Source: Drosophila persimilis (lineage: Eukaryota > Arthropoda > Insecta > Diptera > Drosophilidae). Taken from it: a stretch of DNA of 64,000 nucleotides. Positions 27,039 through 41,100 of this stretch are shown here, piece by piece. Every line of letters begins with the position of its first letter. The stretch's first letter is position 1. Made by a program: the position numbers and the translations under genes. The stretch is taken from NCBI RefSeq assembly GCF_003286085.1, contig NW_020825288.1, positions 22,382,001 to 22,446,000 on the forward strand. Reading direction: 5' to 3'. Under the pieces are notes generated by a model. It was not told the origin of the DNA and did no database searches. It saw only the letters and a program-made list of their open reading frames with translations.

Positions 27039-27040
27039 CG
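27010..27040. repeat. (AT)n microsatellite
   Basis: About fourteen AT dinucleotides in a row. Confidence 0.9.
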
Positions 27041-27347
27041 TATATACATATATACCACAATAAATGTTTCACATAAAATATTTTGGTCTGTAGTTTCAAA
27101 CCATTTTCTTTCGTGCATTTTCCACACTCTCTCACATCCAGTTTTTTGTTTGTATTTACAAGTCTTACGCGTAGTTAGTCTGGTACATTAGATCTTTAGT
27201 TAAAACACCTACTATAAACACACACACACCCACAAATTAGTAGGACCATTTACTTTGAGCACTCATTTACCTATGGAATCTTTCTTTAGAAGTATACCAT
27301 CTATACTCGTATATAAACATAATATCTAGAACTGCTCTAAGCGTCTG

Positions 27348-27757
27348 TTAGAGGCACGTTATTTTGGCGTAGACACGTATACCATAGAAACAACCTATAT
27401 CATACACTTTTGTACATCGATTTTCGCTTGGGAATACTAAAACTTGACCTTCACTTACCCCCCAATGATGCGCGAGGGCCTCCTTTGAGAATACAACGCT
27501 TGGCTTTGTGAAAAACGGTTGCAGATTCTCTGCAACATAAGAACATGAGAACAACATACCATAAGGTCTGTAGGTGGTGCTTACTTCTCTCCATTAGAGT
27601 GCGGTTTACTTGGACGTTTAGTATCTAAATATCACAGAAAGTAAGTGGGCTTATAAATGGGAGTTGCTGTCCGCATCAGGTTGGACCTCACCTTTATTGT
27701 AGGAACTGATAGCAGAGGATGTCTCTTAATCGTCACAGTCCAAATACGATGCGCCAT
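27348..27757 (-). CDS. Cryptic three-exon small protein, unrecognised
   Basis: On the minus strand an ATG at 27757 opens 22 codons (MAHRIWTVTIKRHPLL...) to a GTGAGG donor at 27691. A second exon (27624-27585, 40 nt) lies between TTTAG and GTAAGC. A third starts at 27529 after TTGCAG and stays open to a stop at 27348. Introns are 67 and 55 bp, the usual fly size, and the phases join exactly to 95 residues. A further GTAAGT at 27458 could splice out part of exon 3. The predicted protein is basic near the N-terminus and has no signal peptide or domain I recognise. It sits between msi and Npl4. The chain of consistent splice sites is the only evidence; chance in AT-rich DNA is a real alternative. 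Confidence 0.35.
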
Positions 27758-27759
27758 TT

Positions 27760-29164
27760 GTTAAATTTAAACTAAATTTCAATCACGGGTAATTTCAAAT
27801 ATCTTTTTGTTTTGCTGGATATCGTGCGAGAATTTTAATGAGAAAAAATCTAAATTTTCTCTTTTGTAGCCAAAATATATATATGCTAAGGTAATAAACA
27901 AAAATGTTGAACACGAGAAGCTTAGTTCTATACTGATTTCCGAGCTATGCCACTTTTGACATTCTGTGCACAAACTATGCCGAAAGGTTCCTATATACAA
28001 ATGATTTGTGTAATTTTATTTCGTTAGGTGTTGGGAGATCTAGGAGCCCCGATGGCTGTAGTCCCCACAAAATAAAAAATCAATATTTTTTCTGTTTCTT
28101 GTTCCTTTATTTAAAATCTGTCTGCGTATTGGACAATCATTTAATTACGTCGATTAGTACCTTAACACTGTAGAACTTATAATTAAACGGCATAAGCGGT
28201 GTAGTGGGTAGGGTCGGGTGGTGGTAGGGTAATATCCAGAAAAACATTTGGAACACTTCAATAATTCACGGAAAAAATACCTCCTGCAGACACTTTTTTT
28301 TCGGAGGTGAATAGAACTGAATCTAGAAAGTTGTCAGCGGCATAATGATTAGGGGGAGAATTATCAGCTGGATCTGATCAGCTTTTTCATTTCCGTTGAA
28401 TGAAAATATTTCTTGGGAGATTCACCAAACTCCACAGATGTCAGAGACTAAACCGACTAAAAATCAATGGGGGCCTTGGAAAAATAATCACTAAACCCGA
28501 TTTTAAACCAATGAAAAATCGGTCGAGACAGGTTTCTTAGATTCTTTTTGGAAATATGTACAAAACTCGTTGAATATTGGAAAGGTTCGGACTCGCTTTT
28601 AAGCTTTAACAAAACTTTAACATTATTAAAAGATCTAACTGGAAAAAGGTTCAATAAAGGTATCACAACTATTGAAGAAAACAAATTTAAAATTTTAATT
28701 TAATTTTCATTAAATGCTTTCTCTGCTTTTGGAAACTAAAGACGACTGGCGCTGGACAACTGGCGCTGAATAAAATGATTGAATAAACTACAAAATATAT
28801 AAAAGCTTGTGTGTTCTTCTTTTCATGGATACAAATGGGGGATTTGGGTTCTGGAGAAGCAAATAATAAACACTAAACGTCTGCTCAACAATTTAAATTT
28901 ATTCAAAAATAAATTAATTATTTTCCATCCATCGTTATTTTTTTTTTTGTTTTATTTTATAAAATTCTTACACGACGTTTACATATATATAGAGAATGGG
29001 CGACATATCCACGAGCAGCTGTTGTGTCTTGTGTGTGGTTGGATCGGCCTTTCAACTGCGGCTACAAATAAGTATGATTGAATCTTTAGTTTGTTTTACA
29101 CCAGAATTTAGAATTGTTCATCCAGGATGCCGTTGGAAAGTTATTGGGTCGGCGGAGCGGATCT
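27760..29164. other. Spacer between the cryptic gene and the Npl4 3' end
   Basis: AT-rich DNA without a supportable coding exon. The part nearest 29165 is presumably the Npl4 3' UTR, read on the minus strand. Confidence 0.5.
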
Positions 29165-32100
29165 TTATCTCGGTAGCGAGCAGATCTCGCAGGATTGCAG
29201 GTCGCCGCGATTGATGAATGTGCAGTGGTTGCACGTCCAGGTGTTATCATCCAGATCCATTGCATCCGCGCCAGCCACACCACCGGCATTGGCCGCTCCA
29301 GCACCGCTGGGATAGCTGGTGGTGCCACTGCAAGTGGGAGGAGAACCAAAATGAGTTGGGGGAATGGTTCACTGGAGAGAGAGAGGAAAATACTCACCCA
29401 CTTCCGCCGGAACTGGCCTGGATGAGGGACTCGAGCAGCTTCCACACCTCCTCGCCCTTGAAGTCGGCCGCCCGATTGGGGTTCTTGGTACGCACCGCCT
29501 CCAGCAGTGACGCCATGTGCTGACGCAGCGGTAGCATGTCCATTTTGTACAGATAGACGAGCAAGTGAAAGTCGGAGATGGCCTCGAGGAACTCCTCCTC
29601 GCCCCAGGCGGACAGATAGCCGCTCAGGGCACTAAAGTCCTGCAGATGTCCGTCAATGTATCGGTTCTCGATGGGGAATGCCTGCCGCTTGTCGTAGTTT
29701 GTGAACGTGTACTGCGGTTTAACCGGCGTAGAGGCGGGTACATCCACCAGCAGATATTCCACGGGCAGAGGACGTGCCAGACGCTGAACCTCGTTGCCAT
29801 ATTGATCTTTTTCCTGCATGCGTACGTACAAATAAAAGTAAACAAAGCGAGAAAGTGTAAGTACGAGCACATAATTGCAGGGCATAGGTGTTATCAGAGT
29901 GATATGCAATGGATGAAATCTAACTAAGAATAAAAGTCCCTCTATAGAATATTGATAGCAATTTTGATTAAGAACCGAAGATAATGGGCATATACCTGCT
30001 CAGTAAAACGAATTAAAGCAAAATGCAACAGACTCATTATTCTGAAACGCACTGTACCGCCAGGTACTGGACTGACAGCGTACGTGCCGTTGCAACTAGT
30101 TACCTATTAGAGGTGGGGCATGGGCGATTGCATGTTGGGGTATCGCGCAGATAGAGGCCCGTAAAAATATGTACAAAAATCTATTTGAATATTGCCAATT
30201 CCCAAGATATATCACCTTTTTGCAAAGATAAATATATGTTAAAATATTACATTTTTTATTCACTGAAATCGGAACTACTTTGGGCAACTTTTTGCTATTT
30301 TCAAATGGTCAAATATCCTTCGTGCGTGTTTTTCCTCGCCTTTCTCCCATCGTTGTGGCCAATAAAAACCCACTTGGTAGGATTATTTGCAAGCACATCT
30401 TGAAAACGGGGCAAACAAAAAAGAACAACAGATGCAAATATGCAGAAAAATAGTATTTTAGCATTGTGGCATGTCCCACTGACCTGACCTACATCTAAAA
30501 CGGAAAAAACAGAACCGAGGACCTGCTGACGCACTGACGTCTGCTGTGCTCTCTCCCCCTCCGCAATCCCCCCCGTGGGCGGGCCACTCCCACCCACTCT
30601 CTCTCTCTCTTGTGTTCCTCTCTTAAAGCTTCTGCAACCTGTTAGCTTGGCCGTATTCTCCTTGCAGGGGCTGGCGTGGCGTGGCCTGGTCTGGCCTGGA
30701 CTTCAAGGCCGTCTGACTGTTTGCTGTGGGTCTTGGCACCAGGCTAAAAGCGGATGCAAGACATTCAGGGTTAGGGGGTCAAAGTCAGTCAAACAACAGT
30801 CCTGTCCGCGTCATAAGACGCATTCAAGAGATTAAGCTAGAGCCCCTAGCTGCAGACTATCCTTCGCGACACACGGCACACATGCCATCCGAGTGCACTC
30901 CAGATTTCGTCCATAGTTTTCCATTGGACTTTCTAAAAACCCATTAGCCACTTTTTTTGTTTTTTTGCCGAGTAATCTATTAGCGATATCCTGCGCCGAA
31001 ATGTCAGATCTATTAACCATCATCCGATGCAGGTCTGATTGAATTACTGGCCAGGAGCCAATGGCCAATGTCACATCCAATCAGATGGAAATTTCAGTTC
31101 AAAAAAGGTTTGATGAATGTTCCAGGCTGACGTTTAGGGTCCAGTGCCACGCCTCTGATGCATCCGCCTACTGACCGTTAGTTGCTTTAATAACGCTGTT
31201 CCATGGGAAAACGCAATTATTTCAGTTTAACAAAGAGTGGGCGTGTCGCCGGACAGCAAGAGCGACATCAACAGCGACAGCGGGCGACATGCTTGCTTTG
31301 ATGCAGGAAGAAGAGTCAATAAGTCGTGGCTCCGGTGTCCGCTCTCTCTGTCTGTGTGTGTGTGTGTGCACGCGCAGTGAGTGTGCAGCCAGGGGGCAGT
31401 CGAAAGTGGGCAGTGGCAGGCCACGCAAGGTGGATGCAAAGTGCATCCAATTGGAATTAAATGCCATCCAATAGTTGCACATGGATAAGCAGATTACCGG
31501 CCAGCGGTGCCAGTGGACAACCGTCAAGGACAGGATACGAGGAGCTGCAAAATCAATCAGAGAAGGCAGCCATGATACCGAAAACGATGCGTTGCGTGCG
31601 TCTATAACTCAATCAGAATTCCCTGGGCCACACAAAAATTTTGTTTTATGGAAATATCCCCTTCCCGTTCCCATTTCCGTGTTTAAATTGAGTTGCAAGT
31701 TTAGTCTTCCTGCCACGCCTCATTCCTGTTCCTGTTGCTGTTGTTGGTGCTGCCGAGGCATGCAAATTGCATTTGGCCACAGGTCGACCATCATACAAGG
31801 AATACCAACCACCCACTTTACACACAAGCATGGTTGCGGGCTTGGGGCTAACCTTTTGTCAATTAGCAAGTTTGTTGAGCCACACGCATAACAATGGACT
31901 CCCAACAGACCTGGGGGCACGGCACGAAGAATAGCTATGTGTATATCTCAGATTTACCGGAATTCCCAGCATAATTCAATCAATGCGGGAAAAACCAAAG
32001 GGTCTCTCTCTTTTAAGCTTAGACAGTCACCTTTAGGAATATTATTATCTGTACATCGACACTCCTAAACGCTTGATTGAAGATAATAGCCAAAATTAAT

Positions 32101-35100
32101 AGAAGCCTCCTTCGAAGGAATTGCAAGGCCCTCAACCTAGGCCCTCATCGTAAGAACAAGTGGCTCTAAAGTGGCTACCAAATGGCGCCAAAAACATACT
32201 TCGTTTCCTGTGTGGTAATGGTACTGGAAAGGAAGCAGGAACGATCCAGAATAATAATCCGATGATGGGATATCCACTATTAGAATAACCACTCCAAGCG
32301 CAGCCATTATTGCTCCTCCTTACATTAAGTAGAACAATAGATAATTTACAATAGAACATAAATAGTTTCCCACGAAACAACAGCCGCTTTTCACTGGAAA
32401 TAAAGGCTCTAAAGGTTTTATAGGTCACAAGGTGTACATAAATGAAGCCCTCAATTACTATTTATACAAACTCTAAGAAAAAACCAGCGGTTAGCAGTCA
32501 ACAACAAGCAAGGGTCCTCTGCTTTGATGTGGACGTGGAAAACATTTATGTAAAAATATAAAATAAATACAAAAGTTCTCAGAAGTGAGACTTCGAAGAT
32601 GCAAACCCCACGCAAAGGGCCGAGGATTCAATAGTTTTACAACCACACATTATGTTGCTCCACAATGAATAAGAAATCAGGTGATTTAATGCTACTCCAT
32701 CCGCAAGGAGCGCACCCATATTTTACCTATTCTAAGAAGCATTCAGCATACAAAAATCAGTGCAACGGGATATCAAAATTAGGTGCCAAAGCTTTGCTTC
32801 GAAATTTGCATGTCCAGAGAGAGAGAGCGAGAGCGAGCGCGTGGTAGAGTGAGAACAGCTTGACATTGACATTGGAACCAGCTGGGCAGGCACTACACTG
32901 AAAAAGAGCGTCAGAGAGAGAGAGAGCGCTCCTCCACACAACGAAAGCTTTGCAAGCTCGTTCCCACACTGTTCTGGTGCTCATATAAAAGCCTTCGCCC
33001 ACTGCGCTGGACTGCATTTTCCAACAAAACGTGAACAGACCCTCGTCAAAATATTTGTGCATTTTAATCCAAAGCTGAATTTTTTAAATATCCCACGCGA
33101 CGCGTTAAAACTAAAAATATTTTTTTTGTTAGAAATAAGTGTTGCTATTTTTGTTGCGTTTTTTATATGCATATTCCATTCGGTTGAAAATGCTCAGTCG
33201 GATAGAGGTTTCAATGTGCTGGATTTTTGAAGCTCCATATAGACCCAAACATGTTTTGGACAGCAGTGGCCTCGTCCACTATTTCCTCATCAAACACAGA
33301 GCCATCGGCAGCCCTGGCCAGTGCAGCCCCGAACTATCACCAGCTCCACACGAAGCCGCCGCTCCGCTCCCTTAAAAACAGCTGGCAAATTAGCAATGCA
33401 GCATTCAAGACGCGTCTGCACCAGCAGCAGCAGGAACAGAAAGAGCAGAAGCAACAGCAACAGGAGCAGAAACAGCAACAGGACCAACAGAAGGAAATAG
33501 AACAAAAGCAGCAACAGCAGCAACAGCAGCAACAGCAGCAACAGCAACAGCAACGGGAAGCACAGATAATTTCACATCAGGAAAAGCCACAGCAAAAGCC
33601 AGAAGAGGAAAAGGAGCAGCAAGGATCAGTGGCAAAGAAGAAAATCGCTCCAAAAAGTGAAAGTGCCCGTAAAATGTTCAAAGCTTTAGCTGCCTCCTGC
33701 AAGTGCAAAAAGAAGTGAAAGAGAGTGTGGGAGTGCTTGTGGGAGAGCTGCATGAAAAAAGGTCCGTCCTCGAGTGCAGCCCAAGACATAGTCCAACTAA
33801 TAACTGTTCCTGAGGCGAAATAGTGCGTCCGGGAGAGAGTGCAAACCAAGAGTGTAAACGAAAAGAGTTAACCTAAAAATTGGTAAAAAAGTACACAGGA
33901 ACGGAGGATTTTGAGCTAAGCAGTGTCCAAGCAATACTGAGAGACAGGAAAAGACTGGAAATGAGAGTTGAGGAATCGAATGCCCAAAACAATAATCGCA
34001 ATAACAGCCACAACTAAGGAACATTTTTTGATGCATTTTTCCTCTAGAGGATAGGAAAAAAACAGAGAGACCAAACAACATACATTTATGCGAAAAATTA
34101 ATAAAATACTATAAAAGAATCAGGTTGCTGTGAATATAACAAAGAATAAAAACTGCAATTAAATCGTTTTTATTCTGTCGATATTTTGAAAGGCGTGAAG
34201 GAGTGAAACTGTGCATACGCATAAGGTAAGCAGATGCGATTTTGGTTTTAGGCAGAGTTTAATGGAAGATTCGAAAATAGAGCCTAATCGACAGCAAGCG
34301 GTGCAAGCAGTGTTAAATATGGAGTTTCTTGTTACTCAGTAAGAGAGAGGAGATATGGGAACAATTCTCAATCGAAGCAGTTTTTTATCTAAAGCTCAAA
34401 TCTCAAATCAAATACTTTTAAATTATTATACAGATCGGAAGAATACATGTTAGAATGAAGGGTATTTTGAAAAAGGCAGTACGAAGATATTGAGTTTAAT
34501 ATTTTTATACCAAAATGTTATATGTTAAACATAATTTAGTGAAAACTGTATGAATATCCGGTGCAAAAATCTCAGAATTTAATTATTTATTGATTTACTT
34601 TTATATTTTCAATCAAGCGCTTCATTTTGCAAGATACGACCTTCCTTAGATGTATTTGCATTCATATGTCATAAATCCCGAACATTCCACATTTCAGATC
34701 AATCAAAATTTTGGTTTGATTTCAGCTGAAGGCTAATTTACATAAATATAGCCTGGCAGCAGCATCGTCGTCGTTGTGGGCCGCACACACAGGCCCCATC
34801 AATCAAAAAAGGTCGATTGCCCGCAAAAGTATGCTAATTATTTGTCAACTCTTCTCGCAACCCAACAAACCCACTCACACACATAAGAATACATATGCTC
34901 CCTTGCAAATGGGTGACAACTGTGCCAACTGAAGTCCTATTGAGCACCCTCACTCTTTCCTGTTTATTAATTTTGCCAAATGACTTTCCATCCTGGTGTT
35001 TGTGGTTTGGTATTTCACTTCCGCTCAGACTGGCACTTCCTGGAAAAATTAGAAATGTGTGCCTGCCATTTCCAAGGATACCAATTACAGAGTGTCAAAT

Positions 35101-38100
35101 GGGGTGTCCGTTATATTCTTCCCCCTTTAGTTCCTTATTTTCTTGGTTGTCCTTCGACTTGAAAATAATAAGTGAACTATTTTCCATATTTTCTCGGGGT
35201 TGCAGCTGTTTTATTATAGCCGTAATTTTGAGCTATTTGCGGTAAATAGGTGCCTTAATATTTAATACCGCAATCCACAACACAATACAATTTCTATTTG
35301 GGTTGCCAATTTATACGTTAGGCCTGGGTTCAGAGTTCAGAAGTAAATCTAAAACACAGTTAAAAACGTTTGACTGTTTGCTCATAGGGCCTGAATATTC
35401 GCTGCACGTTGGCATTGCCATTAAAATCGAAAGGACCAATTATCGCTATGCCCCTAGCTCCCGGCTTATGGCAACTAGAGCAAAGGGGAAGTTGCGGTTG
35501 CCTCCAGACTACGGCCTCCGGACGGACCCTCCAAGGTGACGCACAAACATGTAATACATTTTTATAGCCTGACACAAGGCGCAGACATAAAACCAAGTCC
35601 AGTGCCCAATAGAACTGACAATGGGGTCCAGGGAAAAAGTGCGAAGCCAGGCCACAAATTGCTTATCGATGTGCAGATATTCTTTCGCTTCTGTTCATGA
35701 ATTTAAGCTAAATCTTTGCCCTGGTTTTTGCTGACGCATTTCTGGGTAGTACTTTGAGTGCAGAAAAGCATTCGTCAAGATTTTTGAATAATTTGGGGGG
35801 AAGTGCATCGCTGTAATTTTTCCCTCATTGTGGATTCCGTCTTCAAAGCCCTTTCTGTAAGCTCAATTTAACTAACCATTTCAAAAAACAAAAAATTATA
35901 TTAATTAAATGCGTGTTAGAAACCTTTTTTATGCCGTATTCATTGGGCTTCTGTGACCCAAGAGGCAAGGTGGCCAGGTGGTAGTAGGAAACATACGCCC
36001 CATGGTGAATGGTTTTCCGTTTTTCAAGAGCGGCAAACTTTTATTTTCAGTTTTGAATTGCATGCGCTAACCGTTGATGGTTTAATATCAGCAATTAAAA
36101 GGCTTCCACGTCTGCTTTTATTTGCACAAACATCAAAAACTGCTCTCAGCTCAGACAAAAGGGGACTCGAGGCCGCTTCTCAGGGAAGCAAAACATCAGA
36201 CAACGAAATGTGCAACAGACGTATACAAAATTCATGGCGACAGGAAATTATAGAAAATAATCCTTTTTCTCTTGTGGCCACAAATTTATAAAAATATTTA
36301 AAGTGCTGCTGAAGTTTCAGCGGGAAATCTCAGAGAGGTTAAATAGAAATACTCGTATTACTCGTTGCGATATTAGAGACTTATCTACCAATTCCGAATA
36401 TCAAGCTATCATTACCTTTCTATTGTTCCAATATTTGTTGCCATATTTCCAAGAATCAACAAAAAGGTATTTCCCCAGCAGAAAAATATTTATGAATAAT
36501 CCAAACATGAATATTTATATTTAATTATTCAACTGCAACTGCAAAAAATGCATTCTAAGTGGGAAATAAATATAATGTATGTTTTTACATAAAAGATGAT
36601 TGCAAGAAAAAGAACAAACGAGAGAAAATGGACTTCGGGCAAAACGAGAATTGTTAATTAGTGTCAACTCAGGACAATTATAAATAAAATAGCTACCACA
36701 AATGTATAATTAACCACAGAGATAGCAACAAGACTTCTTCTGGACACAAAGGTCCAGTGCTTCAGGGATATAAATATCCCATAATCTGCTTTTTACCTAT
36801 AAAATCTTGTTTTTTTGTGGGCGAATGCGAATACCTACATACATAAAGTTTGTTTAATTAACATTTAACTCACGAACAGCAATTTGCAGAAACAACACGT
36901 GTTGGACAGAGCATTTGTTTTCCTAGTTTATTTTGAATATGTGAAAATTTGCTGGTTTAGCAAAGTGCCTTGCCGACCGCCACCGCACCGCAACAAAATT
37001 CGGTCGAAATGGAATACAATTTATTCGGAACAAGGAGTTAGAGCAGCACTTCAAAATGTTGAAAACTTAATTGCCTAATGAATATTCTAGGCAAAGACGA
37101 AACAGTTATAACAGGGTTTGCAGCATTTGCCTCAAAATCTATCCACCATTAAGCATATCATATTTACATATATGGGGGTAAATATTTGTTTGGAATTAAG
37201 CTTGAATAATGCTGACAAACGACAGGCTGTTAATTTATTCTTGACTTTGTACAAATGGCAAAAGAAAAACCAAAAAGAAGGGTAGCTTGCGTGGGACGTA
37301 CATTTAGATACCCTTATATACGAACGAATACCATGACAAACTGACCAGATTTATGAAGTGCGGTTAGAAGAAATATACCTACTATAATGTTTTCTTATTT
37401 CCGACTTCTATAACGAGGCACGGGATTGCTCCGAACCACTGCTTTCGCTCCGAGAGTTATTCTTCGGCAACAGGTCGCACAAGAAACCAAAGGTATTCGC
37501 GCCCGAGGCTCGGGGCCGTAAATGCAATAACAAAATACACATATTTGTATGAGTTCGAAGGGTGTGTGTCTAAATCAAATATCCTTAAGTCTATAATAAA
37601 TTATTATATTACTAAACTCTTCGAGTATCGGGTATGAAAACAGACATCCCTGCTATTATGCTCACACAGTAATGAAAAATTTAGAATTCCCTCTGAAAAG
37701 GGTATTGAAACCTACAACAAAGAGATGTTAAATGACAATCTGTCCATGACTCGAAGCTCTCCCTTGCACTCCTCTAGTCATCTGCCCTTCTCTTTTGTAT
37801 GTTTGTTAATACAAAAAACAGTAATAATAGCTTGTCCAGCAATTGCATGTGGGCGGGCCAGAGCTCATGATTAAAAAATACAAAACGTTTTGAATTTAAT
37901 GCTGCTAAAACAATAAACTAAATAAGTTCGAGTATTAGAAACGCAGGAAGTTAAAAGAAATATTTAAATAAAAGTAAAGCAAAATGGCGATAAATTCGAA
38001 TTTGTGTCAAGGCTCTAAAGAAGGCAAAAACACGAACCTCTGACAAGGCATATTTCTATTCAATTTCAATATTTGCAAGGAGAGCAAAAAATGTACCAAG

Positions 38101-41100
38101 AAAACGGGTAACGAGAGGATGGATGCTCGGGAAAGTCATGACTGTAAGCGTGAATATAATGTGCTTGAAAGGAGACAAAGCACAGAACGACTTAGGAGTG
38201 GGACAGTGGGTGGAGTGTCAGGCACTCCAATAAATAGAACACTGTGCAACAGGAATGTTCTTTTCTTTCGATTAGAAATATTTTAACAGATCTTTTTACA
38301 GACGAAACAAATGTTTTATGGGGGCAAATACCTGCTTACCAATAGAGTATTTGACTTTCTTTTTGACAAATTTTGTAAATTTGAAAGTGTTTTGATTTCA
38401 TTGCTTCGTACCGAACCTGAAAAATAGTCTTGATGGCCGAATTTTTTTGCACAGTGTAATTGCTGATGATGGCAGTCTGCAGCTGCAGACAACGTAAAGG
38501 ATTTCCATAATTGCAAAGGAAAAGGGGATGCGGAACGTGCATAGGAAGTGAATAGCAAAAGAAATGAAAGAGTTCAAAGTGTGAATAATAAACAGAAAAC
38601 AAAATAGCCGTAAGAAATGCCAGAAACGTGCGCTTCCCTGTCCAATGGAGAGGAAAAGAAGGAGCTACAGCAACGAGAGAAGTTCTGAAATGGGAACAGG
38701 ACAGTGTTTAAAACATTAAACCGTAGAAGGTCACCTCAAATGGTCAAACAACATTTGTCACAGACGTCTCTGTCACTCTGGGTTTCGTGTTTTGGTTGGG
38801 TCTCGTGTTTGCTTTCTTTTGTCACACGACAGGCGAAACAGGGCTTAAACTGACCAGAAAAAGGGCTAATTAGGCACACCAACTTATTTTTCACTCTTAA
38901 TAGGGAGAATAGCACATATAAATTACCCTTTTAATATTTCATATAAAATTCCATTAATATTAAAAAAATAATAATAAGTTATAAGAATTTCAAAAAGATT
39001 TGAAAACTTTTTGAAGTTTAACGGCTGAAAATTGAAAACGTATTGAAAACGTTAAAACTGTTTCAAAACCGATGTTTAAAACTCTTTTTTTGTATGCAAA
39101 AAAAGTTCCTATAAAGACAAAGCCGTCAAGTTGGACAACACTTTTGGCCAAACTGAAAAACAGCTGAATTTATTTTGTAAACCATTTTTTTTACTCATCG
39201 TGTCCAATACCGAACAAAGTTTGATTACACAGCTTAAAAGAGAAATTTTTAAAATGCAAATAGGCACGAAACTTGCGGCTAACTAACATAAATGGGTAGA
39301 TACCAAGACGAGGCAGAGTACTAGGACGGGTAATGGTACCAAGAATGGGAAGAATAGGAATATGTGAGCCAGTGGTTAAGCAGTGGAAGAAATATAAAGT
39401 TAATTCAAATCAACTCAGGGATTTAGTTTTTTCTCATATAAAGCAGCGATGGGCAGACTGGGAGCAGTAGGGAGCCAGGACATGCCCACCGCTCTTTAAA
39501 GTATAGGAAATCGGGAGTAATAATACGGAATATTTGAATCTTCCATCGAGATCTAATTTTCCTTTGCAATCCACAGATAGACGGACAGAATGGACATACC
39601 CAGTGAGCTTCTGCCGCTGCTCAGCTGCACTCTATGCGGGCGTCTCTATTCAGAGGAGGGCAGACATGTGCCCAAGTTGCTCAGCTGCCAGCACTGCTAC
39701 TGCAGGGATTGCCTGGACAAGGAGCTGCTGTGGTCGTTGCCCTGCAATGGCCGAGAGTGGATCTGTGGCAGGTGCGGAATGAGCACCAAGGTCGAGCCGG
39801 ATATGCTGCCCGAACCGGAGTACATCATGTATTTAATACGCAACTTGAGGGCCCTGCAGTTGGGACAAGTGATGATGGCGATGCAAGCGGGCCCCACCAG
39901 CCCCCAAGCAGTCGAGGCTGGAGCCGCAAAGCCCATCCCTGAGCCTGCAACCATGGCTGGATGGATGGATGATGTCTGCGTGAACCGTTTCCTGACCAAC
40001 AGCTGCGAGCATTGCCTGATCCATGGGTTGCCGAACACGACCTGGTGCCACAACTGTCGACATCTGATGTGTCGCGGCTGCGCCAATGGCGCGGCACACT
40101 CCGAGCACCAGTTGACCTGCCACATGGACTTCAGCGAGCTGGTCCACCAGCTGCTCTCCAATGAGATGGACAAAATCAAGAGGGCCTGCAGTGAGGTCGA
40201 TGCGCTGGCCCGCCGCGATATGGCAATGCTTCGGGTTCTCTTTGAAGGCTGTCACCAGCTCCAGAATACCGTCAGAAAGGAGATCCTGGGCCACAAGCCC
40301 AGCATGGTTGTCTTGCACATGCGCGACTGGCTGATGCGATCCGAGACGATGCTCAGTCGCCTGTGGGGAGAGGGTGCCCTCGGGGTCTACGAGATGCATC
40401 AACTCCTGGGCCGGGCCTCCGCAAAGGTGAAGCTATTCCGCAAGCAGGTTTTGCATCTTCAGTTCCAGTATAACATGCGGGCCATCATCCAGGAGAATGG
40501 CATGCACCTGCTGACCTTTGAGCTGCTCAACGAGCGAATTCTGGGTCTACAGCGGAATCCCAATCCCAATCCACCCCAGGGCATACCTGGGGACGGAGTG
40601 CCACCAGCTTTGGTGATGATCAATTACTGCATCTACAACTACTGGCAACAGATGCAGCAACAGGTGTTGCTGGTGCCCCGCCAGGAGCATCCACCGCACC
40701 ACAGTCAACCCCGCCATGAGCACTCCCTGATGCTGCCGATCAATAACCTGTGGCAGATAGCTCCTCTGGAGCCAGCTCCCTCTACCAGCGGCAGCAGCCA
40801 CAGCTTCTTGACCCACAACTATCCCCATCCGGCAGCCCAGCTCTTCAACAACGACTACAACCGCCTGAATCTGGGCCTACTGCTTGGACAGAACAATGCA
40901 CAGGCACAGCAACACCATCAGCATCAGCAAGGCTCCGGCATGCGTCAGCATGGGCATGGCCATGGGACAGCCATTGGATTGGTAAGCATTGGGCGGTTGC
41001 CCTCAGTACACTGTTATCCCATATATTACATGGATATGGAAATAGCAGGGCGTCTGGCCGGGCGAGTACTAATCGAAGTGAACAAGGATGCTGCGCCCCG

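Larger units (their letters stand above)
18299..27300 (+). other. Long AT-rich region downstream of msi (candidate extended 3' UTR)
   Basis: About 9 kb without a supportable coding exon directly after the msi stop. It has many A-rich tracts, T-rich runs and several AATAAA signals, for example just after 18560 (CAATAAATATT), near 23100 and near 23205. This base composition resembles long 3' UTRs of Drosophila neural RNA-binding protein genes. The extent of transcription cannot be read from sequence alone. Confidence 0.45.
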
